This document shows, in pieces, positions 25,767 to 33,464 of a stretch of DNA of 64,000 nt; the first letter of the stretch is position 1, and each line of letters opens with the position of its first letter. This DNA is from Treponema primitia ZAS-2. GTDB lineage: Bacteria; Spirochaetota; Spirochaetia; Treponematales; Breznakiellaceae. The notes beneath the pieces were generated by a model. It was not told the origin of the DNA. It did no database searches and was given only the letters and a program-made list of their open reading frames with translations. Position numbers and translations under genes: made by a program. The stretch spans positions 3,410,001-3,474,000 of the forward strand of contig NC_015578.1 in the NCBI RefSeq assembly GCF_000214375.1, written 5' to 3'.

Positions 25767-26004
25767 AGGAATCCGTTTTATTAACAGTTCGTATAAAACG
25801 CTGTTTACCATCAATGACGGGGATGAAATTGAGATTGGTTTGGATGACGGTTCTGTGGTACATGAGGTCTGTCAGTATATTGATGAATACCACCTGCGGG
25901 TTGGGAACAGAGTATTTCATATCTGTGAGTTTGCCGAGCTGCGCGAAAAGCTTCATCAAAGCTATAAGCCGGTTATTAAGCAAACAAATATTAATGGAGG
26001 TTAG
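25756..26004 (+). CDS. Hypothetical protein
   Basis: The 82-residue protein (starts METRGIRFINSSYKTLFTIN) has a beta-rich N-terminal half with DGDEIEIGLDDGSVVHEVCQY and a helical tail (FAELREKLHQSYKPV). I do not recognise the family; the pattern resembles small domains found in plasmid polyproteins. Its start overlaps the end of the previous gene, with AAGGGGAGG upstream as ribosome site. Its end lies just before the YubB-like gene. Confidence 0.68.
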   Translation: METRGIRFINSSYKTLFTINDGDEIEIGLDDGSVVHEVCQYIDEYHLRVGNRVFHICEFAELREKLHQSYKPVIKQTNINGG

Positions 26005-26005
26005 T

Positions 26006-26485
26006 ATGCCGAACTGGTGCGAAAGCTGCTTGAAAGCGGAAGGTGATAGGAAAGATGTGGATACTTTTCTGTCTGAATGTTTTTCAGCGAATGAGAATAA
26101 ACGAAAAACTTTAGATTTTGAAAAGATAATCCCTTTAGGGGAACCAGGTGAAGACTGGTATGACCAACATCGTGATAACTGGGGCACAAAATGGAATGTC
26201 TCAGATTGTGATATTGATGATGATGGCGGCCCGGTCACCGTCTGGTTTGAAACTGCTTGGTCTCCCCCGATCCCGATACTGGAAGCCCTTACCAAAAAGT
26301 ATACCGCTCTATCTTTTACGCTGGAATATAACGAAGGCGGCATGGGTTTCAGGGGTGTCTTTGAAAGTCGGCAGGGTGAAGTGATCCGTGATGATAGCTG
26401 GGAAATGACCCGCGAGGACATGGTGGAACTCGGTTATCTGGACGTAGATGCAGATGAGGACGAAGAAGCAACAGGAGGCAACTGA
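26006..26485 (+). CDS. YubB/DUF1281 ferredoxin-like domain protein
   Basis: The 159-residue protein starts MPNWCESCLKAEGDRKDVDT, the typical start of YubB-like plasmid proteins (M-P-N-W-C-x-N). Other family marks are the DNWGTKWNVSDCDI stretch, WFETAWSPPIPILEALTKKY and YNEGGMGFRGVFE. The family is common on plasmids with unknown role. ATG 26006 has GGAGG at 25996-26000; the longer open frame from 25814 overlaps another gene and is not used. Its stop overlaps the next ATG (TGATG). Confidence 0.82.
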   Translation: MPNWCESCLKAEGDRKDVDTFLSECFSANENKRKTLDFEKIIPLGEPGEDWYDQHRDNWGTKWNVSDCDIDDDGGPVTVWFETAWSPPIPILEALTKKYTALSFTLEYNEGGMGFRGVFESRQGEVIRDDSWEMTREDMVELGYLDVDADEDEEATGGN

Positions 26486-27363
26486 TGATTATCACAAACA
26501 AATTGAAACTTCCGGAGGGGCTGGTAAAAGCAGTTTCTGCGGAACGGCACAATCAGCCGGGGTGTATTTCGGCTACTACGCTTTTACAGGGGATTAAACA
26601 AATCATCCTTACCGACCGCCATTGGGAGCATTTGGAGGATGACGTATCAGACCGGGTATGGGCTATCTGGGGCACGGCGGTTCATTCCCTTTTGGAACAG
26701 GAAGGGGAGCATGACTTTACCGAACAGGAAATAAGTTACCCCGTAGGTGATATTACCGTTACCGGACGAATCGATAATTACGATATGCAGAACGGTATTA
26801 TCTGCGATTATAAAACCGCATCGGTCTGGAAGGTTAAGGTAGGGGACTTTGGCGACTGGTACAAGCAGGGAATGATATACGCATGGCTCCTTGCTAAAAA
26901 CGGATTCACGGTCACCAAGTGCCGTTTTATTACCTTACTGAAAGACCACAGCAAAAGCGAGGCTGCCCGTGACCGCCAGTATCCGGTAAATCCTGTATTT
27001 GTCTATGAGTTTGACGTTACCTTTGTGAACCTCATCAAGATAGATACCTTTATCCGCAATAAGGTACGGGAATATGTACGGTGTCAGGAACTTGGGGATA
27101 ACGATATTCCTCCCTGCACTCCCGATGAACGGTGGGATAAGCCGACTAAATATGCCGTCAAGAAGGATGGGCGAAAAACAGCGGTGCGTGTGTTGGATGA
27201 CAAAGAAGCGGCGGAGGCTATGGCAGCCGAACTGGGGAAAGGCCACTCTGTTGAAATACGCCCCGGGGAATCCACCAAATGCCAGTCTTACTGTCTTTGC
27301 TGCGGGTTCTGTAATTACTACCAGGATTGCGTTAAGGTCCAGGATATCAAGGCGGCAGCGTAA
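26485..27363 (+). CDS. RecB-family PD-(D/E)XK nuclease with C-terminal Cys cluster
   Basis: The 292-residue protein has the PD-(D/E)XK fold motifs of the RecB/Cas4-like family: IWGTAVHSLLEQE with the His, TVTGRIDNYDMQNGIICDYK with the catalytic Asp and Asp-x-Lys, and FGDWYKQGMIYAWLL with the Gln-x-x-x-Tyr motif. The C-terminus has four or more Cys (KCQSYCLCCGFCNYYQDC) and could hold an iron-sulfur cluster, as in Cas4 and AddB. With the Sak4-like ATPase and SSB downstream it forms a phage-type recombination set. It starts inside the stop of the YubB-like gene. Confidence 0.82.
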   Translation: MIITNKLKLPEGLVKAVSAERHNQPGCISATTLLQGIKQIILTDRHWEHLEDDVSDRVWAIWGTAVHSLLEQEGEHDFTEQEISYPVGDITVTGRIDNYDMQNGIICDYKTASVWKVKVGDFGDWYKQGMIYAWLLAKNGFTVTKCRFITLLKDHSKSEAARDRQYPVNPVFVYEFDVTFVNLIKIDTFIRNKVREYVRCQELGDNDIPPCTPDERWDKPTKYAVKKDGRKTAVRVLDDKEAAEAMAAELGKGHSVEIRPGESTKCQSYCLCCGFCNYYQDCVKVQDIKAAA

Positions 27364-27377
27364 TGGGAGGTGCTTCA

Positions 27378-27587
27378 ATGAAGTATGCCATTAAGACCCG
27401 GTTTATCTTTGAGGGAACCTTCTTTGTGGGAGCTGAAAACAAATCACAAGCAAAGGAATATGTGGAAAAACATTGCGGCCTTGTACTAGGGGGTGATATT
27501 CATTCCTCCCTTTCCTGCGAGGATGTGGATTGGGATTTTCTGGTTCATCCGGAGAAAGTTATCGCCGGGGGAAGGAGGGTTTCTTAA
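27378..27587 (+). CDS. Small hypothetical protein
   Basis: The 69-residue protein starts MKYAIKTRFIFEGTFFVGAE. ATG 27378 with GGGAGG nine bases upstream is preferred to the ATG at 27363, which lies at the end of the nuclease gene. A beta-alpha pattern is visible, but no motif is recognised. Its stop overlaps the next start (TAATG), so the small genes here are translationally coupled. Confidence 0.65.
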   Translation: MKYAIKTRFIFEGTFFVGAENKSQAKEYVEKHCGLVLGGDIHSSLSCEDVDWDFLVHPEKVIAGGRRVS

Positions 27588-27784
27588 TGCTCAGGCTAAA
27601 AAGTAAGAAAACAGGAAAATTCATAGAAGCGGATTCAATGGGTACCGTATGGATATTTGAAACCCATTCCGAGGCAGCGTACTTCCTGAAAGCGAATGCG
27701 GCAGACCCAAAAGATTTTGTATTTGACCAAATGGAGGAACCGGATGAAAGGGAAAACAATCTATGTTCCCCGGTCGGCACTTAA
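27587..27784 (+). CDS. Small hypothetical protein
   Basis: The 65-residue protein starts MLRLKSKKTGKFIEADSMGT. The part VWIFETHSEAAYFLKANAAD looks like a small alpha/beta domain. GGAGGG lies eight bases before its ATG. Its last 41 bases overlap the next gene in another frame. No family is recognised. Confidence 0.6.
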   Translation: MLRLKSKKTGKFIEADSMGTVWIFETHSEAAYFLKANAADPKDFVFDQMEEPDERENNLCSPVGT

Positions 27785-27962
27785 TTTATCTGATGCCGAT
27801 ATACCCTCGGCAGGCCCTCACCCAAGCATAAAAGGGATGAGGAAATTATTTTGGGGCTATGACTGCGATATTGTACGCCAAGGCGCATATATCTTCAAAA
27901 TAAATAGGCGGCATGGCGAGGGTACTCTTTATCAGCGCCTATATAACCGGCACATGATTTAG
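27744..27962 (+). CDS. Small basic hypothetical protein
   Basis: The 72-residue protein starts MKGKTIYVPRSALNLSDADI and ends IKGMRKLFWGYDCDI and a basic tail rich in Arg and Tyr. GGAGG at 27733-27737 gives good spacing to the ATG at 27744. It overlaps the previous gene by 41 bp. No known motif was found. Confidence 0.6.
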   Translation: MKGKTIYVPRSALNLSDADIPSAGPHPSIKGMRKLFWGYDCDIVRQGAYIFKINRRHGEGTLYQRLYNRHMI

Positions 27963-28063
27963 CAAGACAGCTTGCGGTATGAGAATCCGGTATGGATTAT
28001 GCTCAGTACCGAAGTTGAAGTAAGAAGCTGGGTTACTAAGTAACCCGGCAAAGGAGCAGAAAA

Positions 28064-29125
28064 ATGGCTTTTAAGAAAGCGGAGCGCACCCAACTCTATT
28101 TGCGGTGCGCGTTATTCGGCCCGTCTGGTTCCGGGAAAACCATGACAGCCTTGCGGATGGCGAAAGGGATTGCCGATACGATGGGCGTTCCCTTTGCGGT
28201 CATTGACACCGAAGCCCGGTCAGCGTCCAAATACGCCGACCGGATTCCCTTTGACGTTGACGATCTCGACGGGAAAACCGTTGACCACTACATCGCCGCA
28301 ATGAACGAATGTGTCAAGGCGGGGTACAAGGTGTTGGTGATTGATTCCCTGTCCCATGCGTGGCGGGAGCTGACCGATGAAGTAGACCGCATCGCCCAAA
28401 GCAGCGTGAGCAAAAACACCTTTTCACCCTGGGCGAAGGTAAACCCGAAACAAAAACGGTTTATCGACGCCATCCTTAACTTCCCCGGGCACATCATTGC
28501 TACCATGCGGAGCAAGACCGAATGGGTAATCGGGGAAGGGAAGGGCGGGAAGGTTGCGCCGGAAAAGATGGGCTTGGCACCGGAGCAGGGCAAGGGGATC
28601 GAATACGAATTTGACCTGCTCATGGAGCTAGACCAGAAACACCAGGCAACCGTAACCAAGGATCGGACCGGCAAGTTTCAGGATGAAATTATTGACAAGC
28701 CGGGGGAAGCGTTTGGCGTTGCCCTGTACGATTGGCTTTCAACGGGAACTGCGGTTTCCGCGCCGGAGACGCAAGCTGCCAAAAACGGGAAACCAAAAGC
28801 CGGTGATGCCAAAGCGGCCCCTGCCAAAAAGCCCCTTATGGAACAGCCAACAGCCGGCAGCGTAAAAGATCAGGGCAGGAAGATTGTTGATGAAATAGGC
28901 GCTATTATTACTGCCATTTCAGAATCCGGGAACCCCTATTTTACTGAAATGGAAAAAGGGGAAGCCCGGAAAATCATTGAATCTATCCACCCTGATGAAA
29001 CGGGTATCAAGGACTTGGAAGATCTCAAAATGTTCTTAAACGATGAGCTTTCCAAACGCAAATCCGCTGCTGAGCCGAAAGCGGCGGCCCCCGTATCCCC
29101 GCCAGCGGCTACCCAAGCTGCATAA
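28064..29125 (+). CDS. Sak4-like RecA-fold ATPase (AAA_24)
   Basis: The 353-residue protein has a RecA-like ATPase core: Walker A CALFGPSGSGKTMTALRMAK (19-26), FAVIDTEARSASKYA, and Walker B YKVLVIDSLSHAWREL (93-101). IIATMRSKTEWVI and APEQGKGIEYEFDLLMELD match phage AAA_24/Sak4 proteins, which anneal single strands together with SSB. The C-terminal 100 residues are Ala/Lys/Pro-rich, then helical. SSB and a RecB-like nuclease nearby make a phage-style recombination role likely. AAGGAGCAG precedes the ATG. Confidence 0.8.
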   Translation: MAFKKAERTQLYLRCALFGPSGSGKTMTALRMAKGIADTMGVPFAVIDTEARSASKYADRIPFDVDDLDGKTVDHYIAAMNECVKAGYKVLVIDSLSHAWRELTDEVDRIAQSSVSKNTFSPWAKVNPKQKRFIDAILNFPGHIIATMRSKTEWVIGEGKGGKVAPEKMGLAPEQGKGIEYEFDLLMELDQKHQATVTKDRTGKFQDEIIDKPGEAFGVALYDWLSTGTAVSAPETQAAKNGKPKAGDAKAAPAKKPLMEQPTAGSVKDQGRKIVDEIGAIITAISESGNPYFTEMEKGEARKIIESIHPDETGIKDLEDLKMFLNDELSKRKSAAEPKAAAPVSPPAATQAA

Positions 29126-29144
29126 CCCCCTTCATTGTTTCTCA

Positions 29145-29167
29145 AGGCCGCCTGTCAATGGCGGCTT
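29145..29167 (+). repeat. Leader hairpin 5
   Basis: AGGCCGCC pairs with GGCGGCTT around TGTCAAT. CAATTTTAAGTA and the ribosome site GAGGAGG follow before the ATG at 29198. Confidence 0.65.
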
Positions 29168-29197
29168 CAATTTTAAGTACCCTAGAGGAGGCGCACT

Positions 29198-29968
29198 ATG
29201 AGCGCACCAAACATCGTTCCCCGCCCGGTCCTTGACCGGATGGGCTACACCAATCCGTCTATTACCAGGGATTGGAAAAAAATCTTTTCTAAAAAACCGC
29301 CCAAGAAAGCGGAGCCTAAACCGGCTGTCAAAACAACGGTGAAGCCGCTTAGAAAGGCCAAGGGCAAAAAGAATGAAGCAAAGCCGGAAACCGCCCCGCT
29401 CGTTTTGAACCGCCACGAAAGCCCGGCTGACTTTGAAAAGATAGCCTTTGTCCTTAAAGCCCGTTCAAAAGATGTAAATCGTGCATACCTCGCGGTCCTG
29501 CATATCGAGGAAACCCAAACAGGCAGCCGCCTTATCGCCACCGACGGTAAGCGGCTTCACGTTGCCGAGATTAGCAGAAAAATTAAGGGCGGGGATTACA
29601 AGCCTGCCCTGACCAAAGACTCTGTCAGTTTTGGTAACCCGGTTGAGGACATCACCTTTCCGAATTGGGCAAGGGTCATTCCGGGAAACACCCGGAAACG
29701 GGGAAGCATTGACCTTACTGATACCGGCATGGGAAAAGGCCGCGATCAAACAGAGCGGCTATCCAGGGTGTTTCACAGCTTTGTGAAACAGACCGGGGAG
29801 CTTGTCAATATGCGCCATCTTGAAGACCTTTCCAAGAAAAAATGGTCGGTGTATTGCCAGAACGAAAAGGGCGGGGCAATCGTACTGAAAGAAGATGGCG
29901 CAGCAGGATCGGTGTTTGCGGTCATCATGCCCCTGCCTGAAACCGATGTTGGCAAGGAAGCCGCATAA
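29198..29968 (+). CDS. Hypothetical protein with sliding-clamp-like motifs
   Basis: The 256-residue protein starts with about 65 Lys/Pro/Ala-rich residues. The folded part contains LIATDGKRLHVAEISRKI, close to the D-x-R-L strand of the DnaN third domain, and ends with GSVFAVIMPLPETD, like the C-terminal M-P strand of clamps. SFGNPVEDITFPNWARVIP also resembles the F-P-x-x-x-x-x-I-P strand between clamp domains. A phage-type clamp or clamp decoy next to SSB and a RecA-like ATPase would make sense, but the protein is shorter than DnaN (about 370), so the assignment is tentative. Confidence 0.5.
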   Translation: MSAPNIVPRPVLDRMGYTNPSITRDWKKIFSKKPPKKAEPKPAVKTTVKPLRKAKGKKNEAKPETAPLVLNRHESPADFEKIAFVLKARSKDVNRAYLAVLHIEETQTGSRLIATDGKRLHVAEISRKIKGGDYKPALTKDSVSFGNPVEDITFPNWARVIPGNTRKRGSIDLTDTGMGKGRDQTERLSRVFHSFVKQTGELVNMRHLEDLSKKKWSVYCQNEKGGAIVLKEDGAAGSVFAVIMPLPETDVGKEAA

Positions 29969-29983
29969 TGTGCGGTCATTCAA

Positions 29984-30008
29984 AAGCCTCCCTGGTATGG
30001 GGAGGCTT
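29984..30008 (+). repeat. Leader hairpin 6 (before ssb)
   Basis: AAGCCTCCC pairs exactly with GGGAGGCTT around TGGTATG. Relative to hairpin 4 both arms changed together, so the stem is conserved while its sequence is not. TAATTTTGATCAAGGAG follows. Confidence 0.7.
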
Positions 30009-30032
30009 AATTTTGATCAAGGAGCAAGAACC

Positions 30033-30428
30033 ATGAACAACCTCAATTCTATTATCGTCGAAGGCAATCTGACCCGGGACCCTGAATACCATGAAACAGC
30101 GAAGGGCACCCCGGTTTGTAATTTCAGCATCGCTACAAACCGCTTCTTTAAGCAGGGCGAAGGGCTGGAAAAGGAGGTGAGCTTTTTCGATGTCGAAACC
30201 TGGTCGAAGCTGGCTTTGAGCGTTCAAAACCTGGGGCATAAGGGCCGGGCGGTGCGTGTGGTCGGGCGCTTAAAGCAGGACCGCTGGAATGGGCCTGATG
30301 GAAAGCCCCGTTCCAGGATTTCTATTGTGGCGGAGCATGTGGAGTTCAGGAGGGAGTTTAAACAGGACGAATCCGGGGAACAACCGGACACTGTTGATGA
30401 TGAGGAAAGGTTTGCCGTTTCCTTTTAG
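30033..30428 (+). CDS. ssb: Single-stranded DNA-binding protein
   Basis: The 131-residue protein is a bacterial SSB: MNNLNSIIVEGNLTRDPEYH, VCNFSIATNRFFKQGEG, VSFFDVETWSKLA, and the OB-fold end RAVRVVGRLKQDRWNGPDGK. The C-terminal tip reads DDEERFAVSF, which departs from the usual D-D-D-I-P-F and may alter partner binding. AAGGAG precedes the ATG at 30033. It serves the element's replication or recombination; the host presumably has its own SSB elsewhere. Confidence 0.93.
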   Translation: MNNLNSIIVEGNLTRDPEYHETAKGTPVCNFSIATNRFFKQGEGLEKEVSFFDVETWSKLALSVQNLGHKGRAVRVVGRLKQDRWNGPDGKPRSRISIVAEHVEFRREFKQDESGEQPDTVDDEERFAVSF

Positions 30429-30451
30429 GCGAGCGGCATTTATCAGTAAAC

Positions 30452-30473
30452 AGCCGCCCCAGTAGGGGCGGCT
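30452..30473 (+). repeat. Leader hairpin 7
   Basis: AGCCGCCCC pairs exactly with GGGGCGGCT around AGTA. TATTTCAGCGAGGAGGG follows, then the ATG at 30496. Confidence 0.7.
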
Positions 30474-30495
30474 TATTTCAGCGAGGAGGGTATTC

Positions 30496-31326
30496 ATGTT
30501 TCCAATACTAGGAATAATAGCAGCCGGTGTTGCATCGGCGTTGACTGCTGGTGAAACAGTCGGGCTTGGCTTAACGGCAATCGGCCTTGGGGCAGGCATC
30601 AAGGGCTTGATTGATCAGAATGAGGCGGATGAAATAAGCGCTGAAGCTCTGGAATCGTACCATGCCGTGTATAAGCGGCTTTGCCGAAAGGCGGAATCGG
30701 TGAAAAACAGACTGGAACGTTTTATGGATATGAAAAGATCCGTGTATCAAAATGAGATTAAAAATGCGGTTGAAATACTGTCGTATTATAAGGCAGTGAA
30801 TCTCTCTGCATACCAGGAAACCGGCATTAAGAGCCTGCATTGCATTGCGCAGGATATTAACGATCTTGGGTGTTTCGCCGATGAACCGGAAAACGCAGTA
30901 TCATTTTTTGCCAAAGCCGCGTTATTGGCTATTCCCATCGCCGGCTTTAACCTTGCCGCTAAGGGGACAGAAGCGAAAACCCGGGCAGAACTGATGGCGG
31001 CAAATACGGACATCGAAATCGCCCGGATGGAAAAGACCATGATAGCGCTGGAAGCCATTACCGCCCGGATAAAGGAAGGCGAATATATCATCCAAGAGCT
31101 CATAAGCAGGGCCGCCCCGGTTATATCCGCCCTGACTGCTTACCGCGCAACTGGGGAAAAGCAGCCATCGGTTTACATCATGAAACAGGTTGAGGCAGGC
31201 GTCTTGCTTGCGAAAGCCCTGAAGGCGGTAATCGAAGTTGACATCCTTACACCCCATGGCCATCTCAATGGGAATTCGGGAATAGTGTTTTCCAAGGTTA
31301 GAAGGGAGGTCATCAATGAAGTATGA
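30496..31326 (+). CDS. Hypothetical membrane-associated protein
   Basis: The 276-residue protein starts with a Gly/Ala-rich hydrophobic segment (LGIIAAGVASALTAGETVGL, then a second at 23-40), and a third hydrophobic stretch is near 137-150 (KAALLAIPIAGFNLAAKG). Between and after them are long helices (ISAEALESYHAVYKRLCRKA and others). The pattern of glycine-zipper-like membrane segments with coiled coils recalls pore-forming or membrane-tethering proteins; this is only analogy. It overlaps the next gene by 11 bp. No family is recognised. Confidence 0.7.
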   Translation: MFPILGIIAAGVASALTAGETVGLGLTAIGLGAGIKGLIDQNEADEISAEALESYHAVYKRLCRKAESVKNRLERFMDMKRSVYQNEIKNAVEILSYYKAVNLSAYQETGIKSLHCIAQDINDLGCFADEPENAVSFFAKAALLAIPIAGFNLAAKGTEAKTRAELMAANTDIEIARMEKTMIALEAITARIKEGEYIIQELISRAAPVISALTAYRATGEKQPSVYIMKQVEAGVLLAKALKAVIEVDILTPHGHLNGNSGIVFSKVRREVINEV

Positions 31327-31705
31327 TTTAATCCCATCTTCCCCCCTGCCAATTCCGCAAGGGGAGTTGATCGGCGGGGTAATCAAAGCCATTACCGATT
31401 ATGCCGGGCTTGTAGAAAAGGGGAAAACTGAGCGGCAGGAAATCAGCGCCAAACGGGATCTTGCTTTGGAACTCATTCGGAACGAGCGGGCCCTATTGAC
31501 CCAATACCTCACGAACCGTTTTGGTGAAAAAGCTGTCCTTTATAGCGGGTATTTTAACCTGTTAACCTGTGCTTTGGAGAATCAAGATACCGAAACCACC
31601 AGGGTTATTCTTGAAAACATCCTGGAAGTTTACCGGGATGATCCTTGCCGGGCCGGGATTCTCAGAAAGATTGGCTCTAATTCCCAACGGACAGAACTGA
31701 TATAA
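31316..31705 (+). CDS. Hypothetical protein, partner of the preceding gene
   Basis: The 129-residue protein starts MKYDLIPSSPLPIPQGELIG. Its middle is helical and charged (AGLVEKGKTERQEISAKRD, then ALELIRNERALLTQYL). It overlaps the end of the membrane-associated gene by 11 bp, with GAAGGGAGG upstream, so the two are translationally coupled and may form a complex. No known domain was found. Confidence 0.68.
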   Translation: MKYDLIPSSPLPIPQGELIGGVIKAITDYAGLVEKGKTERQEISAKRDLALELIRNERALLTQYLTNRFGEKAVLYSGYFNLLTCALENQDTETTRVILENILEVYRDDPCRAGILRKIGSNSQRTELI

Positions 31706-31765
31706 TCTTAAAGTCCCTTGGGGAGCGACCATTTTCAGTTACTATTGTTTTATCTTTATTACCAG

Positions 31766-31786
31766 GAGGCGCTGCAAAGCGTCCTC
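31766..31786 (+). repeat. Leader hairpin 8 (imperfect)
   Basis: GGCGCT pairs with AGCGTC (one wobble), extended by GGA/TCC-like bases with a mismatch. CACACTTTAATTGGAGG follows, then the ATG at 31809. It has the same layout as the other leader hairpins. Confidence 0.45.
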
Positions 31787-31808
31787 ACACTTTAATTGGA
31801 GGCTATAT

Positions 31809-32150
31809 ATGGCAAAGGAAAGCGGGGTAGGTATGGATTCTACCGATGGGTTTCAGGATGAGGATAGATTCAGCGAAGGTATCGAAAAGATAACCGGGGT
31901 ATTAGACGAAGCGGCGGATAAATTGTTTGCGCTTGCTGAATCCCTGAATGGCCCTGATGGGGAACTGGAAGAAATCAATACCGGCAAAACCCAGGAGGAA
32001 ATTGACGCGGAAGACGAGCTGGTAGCTCAAATCGCCGGCCCTATCGTAGATGCCCTGGATGCGGCGACTGCCGAAATCTACGGGGTAACCGAAAAGGTTC
32101 TTGAAATGACCGGGGACTTTTTAAACAGCATTTTTTCGGAAAGGGGTTAA
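31809..32150 (+). CDS. Acidic hypothetical protein
   Basis: The 113-residue protein (starts MAKESGVGMDSTDGFQDEDR) is strongly acidic and mostly helical (GIEKITGVLDEAADKLFALA; IAGPIVDALDAATAEIYGV). TTGGAGG supports the ATG. It is followed after 2 bp by another small gene. No known family is recognised. Its charge could fit a DNA-mimic or chaperone-like role, which is speculation. Confidence 0.62.
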   Translation: MAKESGVGMDSTDGFQDEDRFSEGIEKITGVLDEAADKLFALAESLNGPDGELEEINTGKTQEEIDAEDELVAQIAGPIVDALDAATAEIYGVTEKVLEMTGDFLNSIFSERG

Positions 32151-32152
32151 TT

Positions 32153-32344
32153 ATGAATAATGATAAATCAAAGAAGGCGTTACTGCCGGAAGCGGATGTT
32201 GAACTTGATAGCATGATAGACCGCGTTATCAGAGAGCAAAGTGTTATCGGCAATAATGCTGCCGCAGATGCCTTGAGGCCGCTTGTTAACCTGATAACTG
32301 CATCATTACCGCATACGGATAGTATCGACAGTGATGCTGATTAA
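32153..32344 (+). CDS. Small hypothetical protein
   Basis: The 63-residue protein starts MNNDKSKKALLPEADVELDS and is helical and acidic at the end (HTDSIDSDAD). It begins 2 bp after the previous stop, with GGGG as a weak ribosome site in the preceding gene's tail, so it is probably coupled to it. No family is recognised. Confidence 0.55.
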   Translation: MNNDKSKKALLPEADVELDSMIDRVIREQSVIGNNAAADALRPLVNLITASLPHTDSIDSDAD

Positions 32345-32356
32345 GAGGGGGGCCTT

Positions 32357-32878
32357 ATGGTAAATGAGACACTGATTACAGAACTTCGTGACTATATAAA
32401 GAAGCGATACCGGCTTGTGTCAATTCCCCCAATTTTTGGGGGAACGGCCAAGCTGCCCGGCGCCGAGCGGGGCATACGGCCAAATGCCTTTGGGGAAGCC
32501 GCGGAACTGTTGGCATCCTTTGTGAAGCAAAATCGTCATGAGCCATTTGCCTTTACGCTTGAGAAACTGCGGGAAGAAAAGGGCCTGAAACCGGCGGAGC
32601 TTTACAAACAGGCGTGGATTGACAAGCGCCTGTACTCAAAAATACTGACCAGCGGCAATTACAAGCCTAAGAAAGAAACGGCTATTGCATTTGCTCTTGC
32701 ACTGCAACTGCCCATTACAGAGTTTAACAAATTTTTGAAGACCGCTGGCTTTGCATTAAGCGATAGCTCTATATCGGATTTGGTTGTCCGCTTCTGCGTA
32801 GAGCATGAACTTTGGGATATTGCGGATGTAAACGCGCTGCTCTTTGAATCGGGGCAAAAGGTATTATGCCGGGAGTAG
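32357..32878 (+). CDS. HTH (XRE-like) regulator of a defence-associated family
   Basis: The 173-residue protein has the segment FAFTLEKLREEKGLKPAELY, then IDKRLYSKILTSGNYKPKKE, TAIAFALALQLPITEFNKFL, KTAGFALSDSSISDLVVRFC and DIADVNALLFESGQKVL. This is the layout of a family of XRE-like proteins often next to vWA-, macro- or peptidase-domain genes in accessory loci; I recognise the pattern but can give no name. It overlaps the LRAT-domain gene by 13 bp, so the two are probably a regulator-effector pair. GAGGGGGG precedes the ATG. Confidence 0.7.
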   Translation: MVNETLITELRDYIKKRYRLVSIPPIFGGTAKLPGAERGIRPNAFGEAAELLASFVKQNRHEPFAFTLEKLREEKGLKPAELYKQAWIDKRLYSKILTSGNYKPKKETAIAFALALQLPITEFNKFLKTAGFALSDSSISDLVVRFCVEHELWDIADVNALLFESGQKVLCRE

Positions 32879-33420
32879 ATATAAAAAGCAGTATAGGGGA
32901 TGGGAACATGGCGCACCAGGAAAAGCTTTGCCCAAACCCTGGTGACATTCTCAGGGTAAGCCGTGGCTTGTATTACCACTATGGCGTATATGCTGGGGAA
33001 AATCGGGTTATCCACTATGCTTCTAAGACCGGAGACTTTGGAGATGATATCTGTGTGCATGAGACGACACTTAACAGTTTCTGCCGCGGAGGGCGATACA
33101 TGGTTTGCATTTTTTCTAGTACATACCGGAAACCGGACCTTGGAACAAAAGTCCTTGATATGATAGAGCATCCAACGCTTTTTACAATTATGGATTCCTT
33201 GTCTGCTTTGGCGCTTGAGTTATCAAGTTCTGGTTTTCATTTGTATTCGGGGAAAGAAACGGCAGAACGGGCCCGTTCCCGGATCGGAGAGGATAAGTAT
33301 AACATCATCTTTAATAACTGCGAGCATTTTGCGGTCTGGTGTAAGACAGGCATTTCAGAATCCGCACAGGTAAGTTCAGTAGTATCGCTTTTAGCGGCGA
33401 TTCCGGCAAAGACAACGTAA
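32866..33420 (+). CDS. LRAT/NC (NlpC/P60-like) domain protein
   Basis: The 184-residue protein has the LRAT fold marks: NPGDILRVSRGLYYHYGVYA with the catalytic-type His, RVIHYAS, and FNNCEHFAVWCKTGI with the Cys in N-C-E-H-F (near 150). Proteins of this group are acyltransferases or thiol hydrolases that act on lipids or peptides. A hydrophobic tail (SSVVSLLAAIPAKT) could touch a membrane. The ATG at 32866 lies inside the HTH gene; ATG 32908, after AGGGGATGGG, is an equally good start. As the coupled partner of an XRE-like gene it may be a toxin or effector. Confidence 0.8.
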   Translation: MPGVDIKSSIGDGNMAHQEKLCPNPGDILRVSRGLYYHYGVYAGENRVIHYASKTGDFGDDICVHETTLNSFCRGGRYMVCIFSSTYRKPDLGTKVLDMIEHPTLFTIMDSLSALALELSSSGFHLYSGKETAERARSRIGEDKYNIIFNNCEHFAVWCKTGISESAQVSSVVSLLAAIPAKTT

Positions 33421-33464
33421 AGAATTTAAATCGATGGAGTAACCATCAAAAAGGAGGGTAGATT

